NCBI RefSeq assembly: GCF_036898095.1
Contig: NC_090751.1
Location: 81,388,955-81,452,954 of the forward strand
Reading direction: 5' to 3'
Source of the DNA: Palaemon carinicauda
Taxonomy: Eukaryota > Arthropoda > Malacostraca > Decapoda > Palaemonidae
Length of the DNA stretch: 64,000 bases
Shown: one piece after another, positions 44,535 through 55,829 of the stretch
Layout of the letters: every line of letters starts with the position of its first letter
Numbering within the stretch: the stretch's first letter is position 1
Program-made: the position numbers and the translations under genes
Notes under the pieces: model-generated
What the model was told of the DNA's origin: nothing
Databases searched by the model: none
The model's input: the letters and a program-made list of their open reading frames with translations, nothing else

Positions 44535-44725
44535 CTTGACTGTGACCTTGACCTTTGACCTTGACTAGCCAAAATTTAATTCTTTCCAGCTTTTTACATA
44601 ATAGTTAATCCCTACAAATTTCATTACTTTACGATTAAAATTGTGGCCAAGAAGCTGTTCACAAACAAACACACAAACAGGGATGAAAACATAACCTCCT
44701 TCAAACTTCGTTGGCGGAGGTAATT
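44535..44725 (+). repeat. Dispersed repeat with nuclear-receptor-like half sites
   Basis: Starts gactgtgaccttgacctttg and ends ttggcggaggtaat. The end forms a small hairpin (acctcc ... ggaggt). I recall very similar sequences scattered in many marine invertebrate genomes. It is non-coding. Confidence 0.6.
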
Positions 44726-44903
44726 AAAGGTTTGTTCTAAAATATAAATACTCAGGAATAGCAACATGTGTTGGAATTTGGAGGACTAAAATAATTTAAA
44801 CCTGAAATAATAAAACCATAGACTAAAAAATAAGAGATATTTTCATGAGTCGCATATTCCTGACTACTATCTTGATGAGTGGATGGAATATCTCTTAAGA
44901 AAA

Positions 44904-44906
<3 letters not shown>

Positions 44907-44983
<77 letters not shown>

Positions 44984-44989
44984 AGAGAT
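44907..44989. repeat. (GA)n microsatellite
   Basis: About 83 bp of ga with one interruption. Confidence 0.95.
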
Positions 44990-45060
44990 GAACCTATGGC
45001 CACTGCACAGAATTTTCTTTTTACGATTTTTACCCTGGCGAAGGAAATAGAATAATAAAC

Positions 45061-45102
<42 letters not shown>

Positions 45103-45256
45103 TTTGTTGTTATTATTAATTATTATTATCAATTATCATTAATATTCATTACTATTGAATATCATTAATAATAGTAATAATGATATTATTAATAATAATA
45201 AAAATAATAAGTATTATTATCATTCTTATTATTATTATTATCATTATTATTATTGC

Positions 45257-45338
<82 letters not shown>
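45061..45338. repeat. (TTA)n and (TA)n compound microsatellite
   Basis: Imperfect tta triplets to about 45255, then a pure ta run to 45338. Confidence 0.9.
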
Positions 45339-45341
<3 letters not shown>

Positions 45342-45424
45342 GAAAAGGTAAATAGGACTTCTAAAAAAAAGTTTTTTATGCCTATGCATATAATAGTTCA
45401 CCAAACGTTTAACTGGGTTCCACA

Positions 45425-45640
45425 AGGTACTAACAAGTTGGAAGACCAAGGCCTACATGGCTGAGTCATCAGCAGCCATTGCATGGCCCTGCTTGGGCCT
45501 ACCTTAGGTGCAGAGGAGGCTTGAGCGCTGATCATATGTATATACAGTCAATTTCTAGGGCATTGTTCTGCTCGATATGGTAATGTCACTGACCCTTTCC
45601 CTTGCCATTCATAAGCGGCTTTTAAACATTTAAATACCTT
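45425..45640 (+). mobile_element. tRNA-derived SINE copy, 5'-truncated
   Basis: Plus orientation: gctgagtcatcagcagccat, cagtcaatttctagggcatt, then ttgccattcataagcggctt and a tttaaa-rich tail. It lacks the tRNA head. Confidence 0.75.
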
Positions 45641-45884
45641 TGCTGAATTGCACGAAGCATAAACTACAAAATTGAAAGCAAAAATTAAAACAATATTTTC
45701 CTCCAGAGTTTTAGCAGCATTAAACTCGTCCTCAGACTACAGTATTGAAAGGCTATATACTGTACAGTAAGTGCATTCAAAACTACTGAGACTGAACAGT
45801 GTCACTTTGTGCGCAAAAGATCATTCTAACTGTGCACACTTGACGATTTCTAGAACAAAGGACTTACTTAACATAATCACCATC
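45641..45884. other. No gene seen
   Basis: Intergenic-type sequence with nothing recognised. Confidence 0.5.
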
Positions 45885-46105
45885 ATCATCTCCTCCTCCT
45901 ACACCTATTTACGCAAAGGGCCTCGGTTAGATTTCGCCGGTCATCTCTATCCTGAGCTTTTAATTCAATACATCTCCATTCATCATCTACTTCGCGCTTC
46001 GTAGTCCTCAGCCATGTAAGTCTGGGTCTTCCTACTCTTCTAGTGCCTTGTGGAGCCCAGCTGAACGTTTGGTGAACTAATCTCTCTTGAGGAGTGCGAA
46101 GAGCA
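45885..46105 (-). pseudogene. C-terminal end of an old LINE ORF
   Basis: Minus-strand pieces read HALRTPQERLVHQTF, SWAPQGTRRVGRPRLTWLRT and DRDDRRNLTEALC, the end of LINE-encoded proteins that close with a GRPxxTW...DRxxWRxL..AL pattern. The younger LINE at 46121 has inserted into it, marked by a target duplication. A second, shorter copy lies at 60295. The frame contains substitutions but this segment is largely open. Confidence 0.7.
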
Positions 46106-46120
46106 TGACCTTAACATACA
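46106..46120. repeat. Target site duplication, left
   Basis: tgaccttaacataca, identical to 49419-49433. Confidence 0.85.
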
Positions 46121-49100
46121 TACTTATACCAAGGCACTTCCCCCAATTCTGGGGGGTAGCCGACATCAACAAAGAAACAAAAACAAAAAGGGGACCTCTA
46201 CTCTCTACGTTCCTCCCAGCCTAACAAGGGACTCAGCCGAGTTCAGCTGGTACTGCTAGGGTGTCACAGCCCAACCTCCCACATTATCCACCACAGATGA
46301 AGCTTCATAATGCTGAATCCCCTACTGCTGCTACCTCCGCGGTCATCTAAGGCATCGGAGGCAGCAGCAGGGCCTACCGGAACTGCGTCACAATCGCTCG
46401 CCATTCATTCCTATTTCTAGCACGCTCTCATGCCTCGCTCACATCTATCCTCCTATCACCCAGAGCTTCCTTCACTCCATCCATCCACCCAAACCTTGGC
46501 CTTCCTCTCGTACTTCTCCCATCAACTCTTGCATTCATCACCTTCTTTAGCAGACAGCCATTTTCCATTCTCTCAACATGGCCAAACCACCTCAACACAT
46601 TCATATCCACTCTAGCTGCTAACTCATTGCTTACACTCGTTCTCACCCTCACCACTTCGTTCCTAACCCTATCTACTCGAGATACACCAGCCATACTCCT
46701 TAGACACTTCATCTCAAACACATTCAATTTCTGTCTCTCCATCACTTTCATTCCCCACAACTCCGATCCATACATCACAGTTGGTACAATCACTTTCTCA
46801 TATAGAACTCTCTTTACATTCATGCCCAACCCTCTATTTTTTACTACTCCCTTAACTGCCCCCAACACTTTGCAACCTTCATTCATTCTCTGACGTACAT
46901 CTGCTTCCACTCCACCATTTGCTGCAACAACAGACCCCAAGTACTTAAACTGATCCACCTCCTCAAGTAACTCTCCATTTAACATGACATTCAACCTTGC
47001 ACCACCTTCCCTTCTCGTACATCTCATAACCTTACTCTTACCCACATTAACTCTCAACTTCCTTCTCTCACACACTCTTCCAAATTATGTCACTAATCGT
47101 CCAAGCTTCTCTTCTGTGTCTGCAACCAGTACAGTATCATCTGCAAACAAAAACTGATTTACCTCCCATTCATGGTCATTCTCGTCTACCAGTTTTAATC
47201 CTCGTCCAAGCACTCGAGCATTCACCTCTCTCACCACTCCATCAACATACAAGTTAAACAACCACGGTGACATCACACATCCCTGTCTCAGCTCCACTTT
47301 TCACTGCTTGCAACAACCTTCCACCAACTCCATATAACCTCATCACATTCCACATTGCTTCCCTATCAACTCTATCATACGCTTTCTCCAGATCCATAAA
47401 CGCAACATACACCTCCTTACCTTTTGCTAAATATTTCTCGCATATCTGCCTAACTGTAAAAATCTGATTCATACAACCCCTACCTCTTCTAAAACCACCC
47501 TGTATTTCTAAGATTGCACTCTCTGTTTTATCCTTGATCCTATTAATCATTACTCTACCATACACTTTTCCAACTACGCTTAACAGACTAATACCTCTTG
47601 AATTACAACACTCATGCACATCTCCCTTACCCTTATATAGTGGTACAATACATGCACAAACCCAATCTACTGGTACCATTGACAACACAAAACACATATT
47701 AAACAATCTCACCAACCATTCAAGTACAGTCACACCCCCCTCCTTCAACATCTCAGCTCTCACACTATCCATACCAGATGCTTTTCCTACTCTCGTTTCA
47801 TCTAGTGCTCTCCTCACTTCATCTATTGTAATCTCTCTCTCATTCTCATCTCCCATCACTGGCACCTCAACACCTGCAACAGAAATTATATCTGCCTCCC
47901 TATTATCCTCAAAATTCAGTAAACTTTCAAAATATTCCGCCCATCTTTTCCTTGCCTCCTCTCCTTTTAACAACCTTCCATTTCCATCTTTCACTGTCTC
48001 TTCAATTCTTGAGCCAGCCTTCCTTACTCTCTTCACTTCTTTCCAAAACTTCTTCTTATTCTCTTCATATGAATGACCCAATCCCTGACCCCACCTCAGG
48101 TCAGCTGCCCTCTTTGCCTCACGTACCTTGCGCTTTACTTCCACATTTTTCTCTTTATATTTTTCATACTTCTCTATACTATTACTCTGCAGCCATTCTT
48201 CAAAAGCCCTCTTTTTCTCTTCCACTTTTACCTTCACTCCTTCATTCCACCATTCACTTCCCTTCCTCATGCTGCCTCCAACAACCTTCTTTCCACACAC
48301 ATCACTTGCAATCCCAACAAAATTTTCTTTTACTAACTTCCACTCCTCCTCTAAATTGCCAGTTTCTCTTACTTTCACTTCGTCATATATCATTTTCAAC
48401 CTTTCCTGATATTTACTTTTTACCCCCGGTTTTATTAGCTCTTCAACCCTCACTACCTCCCTTTTACATCCACCTACTCTATTCCCCCATTCTTTTGCTA
48501 CAACTAATTTTCCTTCCACCAAAAAATGATCAGACATACCGTTAGCCATACCCCTAAACACATGCACGTCTTTCAATCTTCCAAACATTCTTTTAGTTAT
48601 CAACACATAATCCATTAATGCCCTTTCTACTACTCTTCCATTTGCCACTCTTACCCATGTATACTTATTTTTATCTTTCTTTTTGAAAAAGCTATTACTT
48701 ATCACCATCTCTTGCTCAACACACATATCTACCAGTCTCTCACCCCTCTCATTTTCACCTGGTACGCCATACTTCCCAATGACACCTTCTACCTCTCCAG
48801 CACCCACTCTAGCATTTAAGTCACCCATGACAACTACATAATTCCTTCTACCCAGTCCTTCTACACACATAGTTAATTCATTCCAGAACTCATTCCGCTC
48901 TTCTTCACTTTTCTCACTACCTGGCCCATACGCACTGACAAACGCCCAACATTCCCTACCCAACCTAACCCTTACCCACATTAACCTAGATGATATCTCC
49001 TTCCATTCCACTACTTTACCTGTCATCCATTCACTCAGCAATAAAGCCACACCCTCTCTCGCTCTTCCCCTTTCAATCCCAGACACTCTACCAGACATTT

Positions 49101-49418
49101 CACCAAACATCACTTCACCCTTTCCTTTTATATTCGTCTCACACAAGGCCAATACATCCATCCTTCTATTCTTAAACATACTTCCAATTTCACATCTTTT
49201 ACTCTCTATCGTACTACATCCACGCACATTCAAACACCCCAAAACTAGAGTGCGGGGAGCAGTCACTCTCCCCCCTGCTCCATCTCTTTGTCGATGTCTC
49301 GATACAGGAGAGGAGGTTCCTAGCCCCCTCGTCCCGTCCCTTTTAGTCGCCTCTTACGACACGCAGGGATAACGTTGGCGCTATTCTTGTTTTTATGCCC
49401 CCGCGGCAACAGGGGGCT
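46121..49418 (-). mobile_element. LINE (APE-type non-LTR retrotransposon), nearly complete
   Basis: 3.3 kb between 15-bp target duplications. In minus sense it has a short 5' leader (49418-49267), a single ORF with endonuclease and RT, and a 250-bp 3' untranslated part that includes the aattctggggggtagccgac stretch. No poly(A) tail is seen, as in RTE-like LINEs. Confidence 0.85.
46374..49266 (-). pseudogene. LINE endonuclease / reverse transcriptase, three lesions
   Basis: The first 670 codons are open: APE endonuclease with LGCLNVRGC, LALCETNIKG, GDLNARVG and MSDHFLV, then a coiled linker, then RT with GGFRRGRGCMNQIF and VAFMDLEKAYDRV. At about 47300 the frame breaks and roughly 20 residues usual before LRQGCVMSPWLFNLY seem missing. 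The next piece has FLFADDTVLVAD (the catalytic Asp pair). An in-frame TAA at about 47085-47087 lies where the family usually has Glu. It resumes VCERRKLRVNVGKSKVM and ends RNRNEWRAIVTQFR after another shift near 46428. It nicks target DNA and reverse-transcribes its own RNA there. Confidence 0.85.
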
Positions 49419-49433
49419 TGACCTTAACATACA
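49419..49433. repeat. Target site duplication, right
   Basis: tgaccttaacataca, pairing with 46106-46120. Confidence 0.85.
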
Positions 49434-49486
49434 AATAAAATATTATATAACGTCAGAAAAATGTTATAACGAACATTATATATTCA

Positions 49487-49733
49487 CACTGTTAAAAAAC
49501 CGTATTTTCAATCTGAAATTCCCCGTAAAAATCTACTGTTCTCAGCCGTATTTCAGTAAAATACAGTCGACCTTAATTTGACCTTACTTTGTTATTATCT
49601 TTTACGGTTTGGTGACCGTAATATCACTCCTTATCGTCAGTATATCCGTTTTTAAAACGGTAAACACCTGGCAACATTCATTCCAGGATTTTTACCGTTT
49701 TTTTTTTTACTGGAAAATTTTAACAGTATATAT
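49487..49733. mobile_element. MITE-like element with short inverted ends
   Basis: Left end cactgttaaaa and right end ttttaacagta are inverted (actgttaaaa core). Inside, ccgtaaaaat and atttttaccgt blocks are also inverted. Flanks are tata-like. No coding. Confidence 0.5.
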
Positions 49734-49782
49734 CATCATCGTCGGCAGCTTTTATTAGTCCACTGCAGGATAAAGGCCTCTG

Positions 49783-49786
<4 letters not shown>

Positions 49787-49824
<38 letters not shown>
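49787..49824. repeat. (GT)n microsatellite
   Basis: tgtgtg run after cctctgacatg. Confidence 0.95.
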
Positions 49825-49827
<3 letters not shown>

Positions 49828-49946
49828 TGTATATACCTTGAATAAAAACAATTATTGTTTCTCCCACTATACATGCATGGGATTCTCTCCTCTTCTTTCC
49901 CTCCTCCTACGATTATCCCGTGTTTTCCTCTGCATTCTCCTGCATC

Positions 49947-49950
<4 letters not shown>

Positions 49951-50028
<78 letters not shown>
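49951..50028. repeat. (GA)n microsatellite
   Basis: Uninterrupted ga run of about 78 bp. Confidence 0.95.
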
Positions 50029-50031
<3 letters not shown>

Positions 50032-50039
50032 AGAGTATG

Positions 50040-51540
50040 TGAGGTATCATCTTCAATGTTATCCCATTATCCAAAACTCTTTGGTTTCATTTTTCAGTAT
50101 ACATGCAAGCATATACACAAGTAAATAATTTCATGGATAAAGACTTATCTATGTAATATGGATATAAAATACATAACTGACAAAGTATATAAGATACAAA
50201 CAAACGACTACACAATATATAAATGTATGAAATATATGAGTTGTAATTTATGAATTTGCAACCAGTAGAAACGCGAAGAGAAGAAGAAGAAGAAGAAGAA
50301 ATGCCTTCTAGTTACTTTTTGAAATCCGTTATTGACAAGTTGACATTCGTGTTTTAAAGTAAGATTGTGGAAATGTTCAGTTGTTTTATGTTATTTTCTC
50401 GTATTGTAGTTGGTGTTGAAGCTGTATATTGATTTTGCAAATGCTCCAATGTCTAGTGTAGACAGGAGCAATGGAAAATGAAGCGAGATTATATATAGAC
50501 CTTTAAAAGTGTTTTTGTTATTTATGTGGCGAAAAATCTACCGCGTGGTGTGTAATGGCATCTTGATACTGTTTGCGTAAATATTGCTGATGGCAAATAT
50601 ACATATTGTGGCATTGCTGGTTCATTGATGAGGATTGTGGTAGGATTCTAAAGGACCTTGGTAGGATGGACAGCCATCGCCTCTTCTGGCTGATGGTGAG
50701 TGTTCCAATAATTAGATTTTAATTTGAAAGCGATTGTCGAAAGGCTGAAGTGTTAACTGTGTCGCTATAGAAAATGGTGTTGAAATTTTAATGTTGCCAG
50801 ATCTAAGGATTTATCACTAGATTTGGGGATTTTGTGTGTCTGATGGGGATATTCTGTACAATTTTCTATGAAGAAGAATCAAAGATGAGTAAACCTTTAT
50901 ATTGTTGCAATTAGTTTACTTCCAATTATGTGACGTCTAGTGATTCATTTCTGTATTAGTAAAGCCTACATGATCAGAAGATAAGATATTTGTGGTGGGG
51001 ATTTTTGTGTTTTTTTGGAAATTTTTTATGACTTCGGGATTTTTAGACACCTATCTGGTAACACTGGTTGAAAAGGCTTCGTAAACTTCAGTAAACTTTA
51101 GTTTATGTGCGTTAGAATAATTGAGTGGTATTCAGAATTATGAATAATAGGTCGACAGAGACATATTTTATAGAATACGAAGAACAATTCTTCTTTTATA
51201 TTTTTTCTGTAGGTTAAATTTACGTCGAGTTATGTGGCCAGGTGGTCGTTTTGCTTTTTACCTGTTGGGATGTGTGACGGACGTTGTATTGAAAATGGGA
51301 ATTTTGAGACGAGTCATTTGAAACGGTAATTAAGACATTTCTCTTCATAAGGTTATTTTTTTACAGCTTCAGTTTATAAAGTGGAATATTTTCGTCGGTA
51401 AATTTTTAGTTTCAGCCAAATTTGGAAAAATGCAATAAAAATATATTTGTTGCATCAGAAATAGTGTGGTTTCAATGAATTTAACGTTTATTTTGACTGC
51501 AAACCAACCGATTTAGAGATTTACTATGTATACCCTAGTT
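50040..51540. other. AT-rich region, no confirmed gene
   Basis: No long frame. At about 50668-50697 the plus strand reads MDSHRLFWLM followed by gtgagt, which fits a tiny first exon with donor, but there is no other support. Confidence 0.4.
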
Positions 51541-51679
51541 CATCCCACCAATTATGGGGGACACCCTTTGGGAACCGGGGTTTTGGGTGGGGGAAGGGGG
51601 GGGGAGGGTGTTGGGGCATTGAATGATATTTGCAATAAATGAATAATTAATGTTCCAGCACCCCTCCCCCATACCCCTA

Positions 51680-52295
51680 ACTAGGCCTACCGGGGGGAGG
51701 GGGGTAGGGCCCCCCAGCGACCCCCCCTTAAAGCCACAGTAATTTTCAGGGCACCACAGAACCTAACAAACCCACCTAACCTAACCTAGGGGCCCTGTAC
51801 CCCTACCGGGGGGGGCTTCGCCCTCCCTGCGACCCCCCCTTATGGCCAAAGTAATTTTCAAGGCACCACAGAACCTAACAAACCCACCTAACCTAACCTA
51901 GGGGCCCTGTACCCCTACCGGGGGGGGCTCCGCCCCCCCTGCGACCCCCCCTTAAGGCCACAGTAATTTTCAGGGCACCACAGAACCTAACAAACCCACC
52001 TAACCTAACCTAGGGGCCCTGTACCCCTACCGGGGGGGGGGCTTCGCCCCCCCTGCGACCCCCCCTTATGGCCACAGTAATTTTCAAGGCACCACAGAAC
52101 CTAACAAACCCACCTAACCTAACCTAGGGGCCCTGTACCCCTACCGGGGGGGGCTTCGCCCCCCCTGCGACCCCCCCTTAAGGCCACAGTAATTTTCAGG
52201 GCACCACAGAACCTAACAAACCCACCTAACCTAACCTAGGGGCCCTGTACCCCTACCGGGGGGGGCTTCGCCCCCCCTGCGACCCCCCCTTTAAC
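51680..52295. repeat. 112-bp GC-rich tandem repeat, about 5 copies
   Basis: Unit starts (ggggccctgtacccctaccg) lie at 51789, 51901, 52013, 52127 and 52239, a period of 112-114 bp. Each unit has g-runs then c-runs (a strong hairpin), gcaccacagaacctaacaaa and cacctaacctaacctagg. A diverged partial unit precedes 51711. Confidence 0.9.
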
Positions 52296-52341
52296 CAGGG
52301 GTAAATTTGAATATATATATTTTGTTAAATCACTTCTTACC

Positions 52342-52713
52342 TTAAACGGAAGATGACGATGAAGATGTGGAAGGTTGTGGTTGACCCTCTTCTGAATCAT
52401 CAAGTACTGGAATACGTTCAGATTTGGTACAATACCACACATGTCTATCCTCACGAAAATGTAAAGGCGAATCACATTTACCACACTGGACACTTAAAGG
52501 TAATACGGAATGCTCCCTTAGAAAACGATTCACTACTTCAGGAGTTCCATTATAATTCCCATGAAATCGGCCGATCACATCAAAATAGGAATAACGACAT
52601 ATTTCACACAACCGTACCGGAGGATCCATGACAGTAAAGTGACGTGTGATGAAAATATAGAAACCGGAACTTTTGAAAACCGAAAACAAACGACAATCAC
52701 GGGTTTCTCCCAT
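52342..52713 (-). CDS. Small zinc-ribbon ORF, possible Merlin-type transposase N-terminus
   Basis: 123 codons. Cysteines are C36-x2-C39 and C77-x2-C80 with C95 in HVWYC. The stretch NRFLREHSVLPLSVQCGKC, then PLHFREDRHVWYC, resembles the N-terminal zinc ribbon of Merlin/ISXO2-type transposases as I recall them, where it precedes a DDE domain; no DDE part is found here. The real start may be Met29 (MDPPVRLCEIC). The C-terminus is Glu/Gln/Pro then Ser-rich. A good donor-like aag|gtaaga lies just after the stop. Promoter-like boxes sit upstream (52798-52925). It could be a transposon fragment, a domesticated domain or a small gene. Confidence 0.4.
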   Translation of the reverse strand: MGETRDCRLFSVFKSSGFYIFITRHFTVMDPPVRLCEICRYSYFDVIGRFHGNYNGTPEVVNRFLREHSVLPLSVQCGKCDSPLHFREDRHVWYCTKSERIPVLDDSEEGQPQPSTSSSSSSV

Positions 52714-52797
52714 AATGAAATAGGGAAAAAAACAAAATAGTATCGTTTACAATGTTATATTGCACGAAAAACAGATCCTTGAAACAAGACTGAGAGA

Positions 52798-52925
52798 CCA
52801 ATGAATCGTCCAATAATAACCTTTGAAAAGAACCCAGTAGTATTTTGATTGGAGGAGCGACATTAGTGGGAGGAGCAAATGCGCATTCAAGTAAATATTG
52901 TCACATTACGCAATGGGGCGGAGCC
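52798..52925 (-). promoter_or_regulatory. Possible promoter of the zinc-ribbon ORF
   Basis: ccaat at 52798 and 52810, an inverted copy at 52848, and a ggggcggagcc GC box at 52915. They cluster 80-210 bp upstream of the ORF on its 5' side. Motif-based only. Confidence 0.3.
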
Positions 52926-53391
52926 AAGTAAGATGAAAACAGACATACAAACGAACAAGAGCTACCTTGCGTGCCCATGGAAAGATATACACTAAACTTA
53001 GAAAAAGTCAAGACCTTCAATTCCTGAAATATTTTTTTTCTCTGTAAGTATGCATTAGCGACAATAATGTATTGAGAAGAAGTGTTTTGTTATCACGTGC
53101 TTTACTAGGAAAATATATTAATATAATACATTTCCCAATTTGGTTGAATCCAAAACTTTACCTTTTCGTCAATATTTTACCTTTCTGTCGGTTACTTTAG
53201 AAAAATACTATATGATATTTTTAAAGATTATTAACGAGCATTACTACTATTTCATTAGAATTAATCCAGTTTTAATCCCTTGAGGTAGAAAGTTCCATGT
53301 GTTGTAGGATCACAGATATACTATGGTAGAATGGATTTAAAAACGATTGTCCATTTATAATGATATTGTTGATCTTTATGAATTCATTAAA

Positions 53392-53392
<1 letters not shown>
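52926..53392. other. No gene seen
   Basis: AT-rich; nothing recognised. Confidence 0.5.

Positions 53393-53467
<75 letters not shown>
53393..53467. repeat. (TA)n microsatellite
   Basis: About 75 bp of ta. Confidence 0.95.
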
Positions 53468-53472
<5 letters not shown>

Positions 53473-53529
53473 CATAATGGATAATCTTATACGGTGTTGC
53501 TTGATTGGTGTCAGGATATTTTCAAACTG

Positions 53530-54085
53530 AAATACCTTTTGATTGTTACACTTGGGATTTTCAAGGAAAAAGTTAAACTGTTAAACTGTGTTTTCAAGAA
53601 AAAAAAAGTTAAACTGTTAGATTTAGGATTTTCAAAAAAATTCAAACTTAAACTTGGGGTTTTCAAAAAAAAAAAAAAATGATAAACTGTTAAGCTGGGG
53701 ATTTTCAAGAAAAAAATTAAACTGTTAAACTTGGGGTTTTCAATAAAATGGTTTGTTAAACTTGGGCTTTTCAAGAAAAAAAGTTTGACTGTTAAACTTA
53801 GGGGTTTCAAGAATAAAAAAATGACAGTTAAACTTTGTGTTTTCAAGAAAAAAGGTTTGAGTGTTAAACTTAAGGGTTTCAAGAAAAAAGAATGACAGTT
53901 AAACTGTGTTTTCAAGAAAAAAGGTTTGACTGTTAAACTTAAGGGTTTCAAGAAAAAAAATGACAGTTAAACTTTGTGTTTTCAAGAAAAAACGTTTGAC
54001 AGTTAAACTTAAGGGTTTCAAGAAAAAAAAATGACTGTTAAACTTTGTGTTTTCAAGAAAAAAGGTTTGACTGTTAAACTCGGCA
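53530..54085. repeat. AT-rich minisatellite of about 35 bp, two alternating variants
   Basis: Units contain gttaaact, gggttttcaagaaaaaa and gactgttaaac-type blocks. Two versions alternate in the right half (aagggtttcaag and tttgtgttttcaag). The length varies with the poly(A) run. About 15 units. Confidence 0.85.
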
Positions 54086-54480
54086 TATGGGTGACCAAAT
54101 TTATATTTTTTTCAGTTATCTTCATTTTCAAATTTCATCCTTTATTAAGTTATATTGCTTTTTAAAATTTTTACTGCGAAATTCCTCTTGCTCTACAATT
54201 GAAATGTATTTGTGAGTTAACATTTCAAGGTAAATCTATAATAGTCACGAGCATTAGTTAAAAAAACAGTTTTAATTACAAATATGTAGAGTTAATATGA
54301 TCTCTTAATACCCTTCAAAGGACAATTGATTAAAGTTTTTTCTTGTTAAATTGACTTTTAAAAAAGAAAAACATTTTCCCTTTATGTCATCATTTTCGAG
54401 TGAGCGTTAATTTGAAATCATGATATATATGTGGCTGAATGCATGAAATTCAGGTGTGATATTATATTATTTTATATTAT
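54086..54480. other. No gene seen
   Basis: AT-rich; nothing recognised. Confidence 0.5.
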
Positions 54481-54626
<146 letters not shown>

Positions 54627-54765
54627 CAAATGTTAAAATTATTTTTTAATGGGAAAGTTCGTAGAATATCTTTTTCTAGTAGATATTGACCATAGGCATA
54701 TCCTGACACATTAATGTTAATTGAAAATTAGATTTTTATGAAAAAATGTCAATTTATGGAACTGC

Positions 54766-54893
<128 letters not shown>

Positions 54894-55029
54894 TTTCGAC
54901 TGCAGAAAATCTGGACTATAACTTCATATGTATGTTGCAAGTCCACTCTGTTCTGTTACTTTTAGTGTCCATTTATTGTCTGTCATTCTTTTTTCACATG
55001 TTGTTTTAAGTATCCTCTCCTTTAGTTTG

Positions 55030-55800
55030 CTCTCGTATCTTTTTCTGTCTCTTAGTGTTACTCCCATCATTATTCTTTCCATAGCTTTTGTGTTATAAGT
55101 AACGTGTTCCACGTCTTTTGTAAGATTCTAAGTTTCTGATGCATAAGTTATTACTGGTAGGACCATCTGATTACATACTAATTTTTTTTTAATAGAGAAA
55201 GTGGCCTGTTACTTTTCTTAATCTCATTTTGTTTACCAAATGCTCTCCATCCAATACTTGTTCTTCTTTTACTTTTGGTCCCATGTCCTTGGCAAACATA
55301 GGTGCGTATATTCATTAACTATCTCAAAGAGGTTCTTCCATAACCCTTATTTGTTATCTCTCTAAATTTTCATCGAACATTACCTTAGTTTTACTCGTAT
55401 TCATTTTCAGTCCTTCATTTCTGCTTTCTATATTTAAATCTTATATCATCTTTAGTAATTCCTTCCATGATTCACTAAATTGATCTATGTCATTTGCAAA
55501 TCTTTGGTTTTTAAGCTATTCTTACATTTTCCCAATCTAAAATATTAAAAAACTCCTTTTAGGCACACCGCAAATAATTTATGAGATGGGGTCTCCCAGC
55601 TTAACTCCATTTTCAACAGTAATTTTCTCATTATCTTTATTTAGTTTTAGGCTTGTTGTACTTCCCGTATAGGTTATTTTCAAGTGTTCTAGCATGAGAT
55701 TCATCTATTTCTGATCTTTGAAGGACTTTCAATACTGCTGAAGTTTTGACAGTATCAAAAACTTTCTCGTAGTCTATAAGTACCTTACATGGTCGTCTGT
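55030..55800 (-). pseudogene. LINE reverse transcriptase remnant
   Basis: In minus sense: VLIDYEKVFDTVKTSAVLKV near 55780 (where KAFDSV is usual), NNLYGKY, VENGVKLGDPIS near 55600, KLFAVCLKGVF, then NIESRNEGLKMN and TSKTKVM near 55410. The order is that of a LINE RT domain, but the FADD region and many positions are lost and stops are frequent. It is distinct in sequence from the LINE at 46121. The right side runs into the (ATC/ATT)n tract. Confidence 0.7.
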
Positions 55801-55829
55801 CATTCTATGTTGAGTTTTCTATTAGCTCG

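Noticed and set aside
45780..46020. Host gene exon on the plus strand near 45771
   Set aside because: It overlaps the antisense LINE C-terminus, which explains the open frame.
47534..48545. Plus-strand frames of up to 197 codons
   Set aside because: They lie antisense to the LINE ORF and read as low-complexity Ser/Leu/Phe/Pro-rich sequence; shadows.
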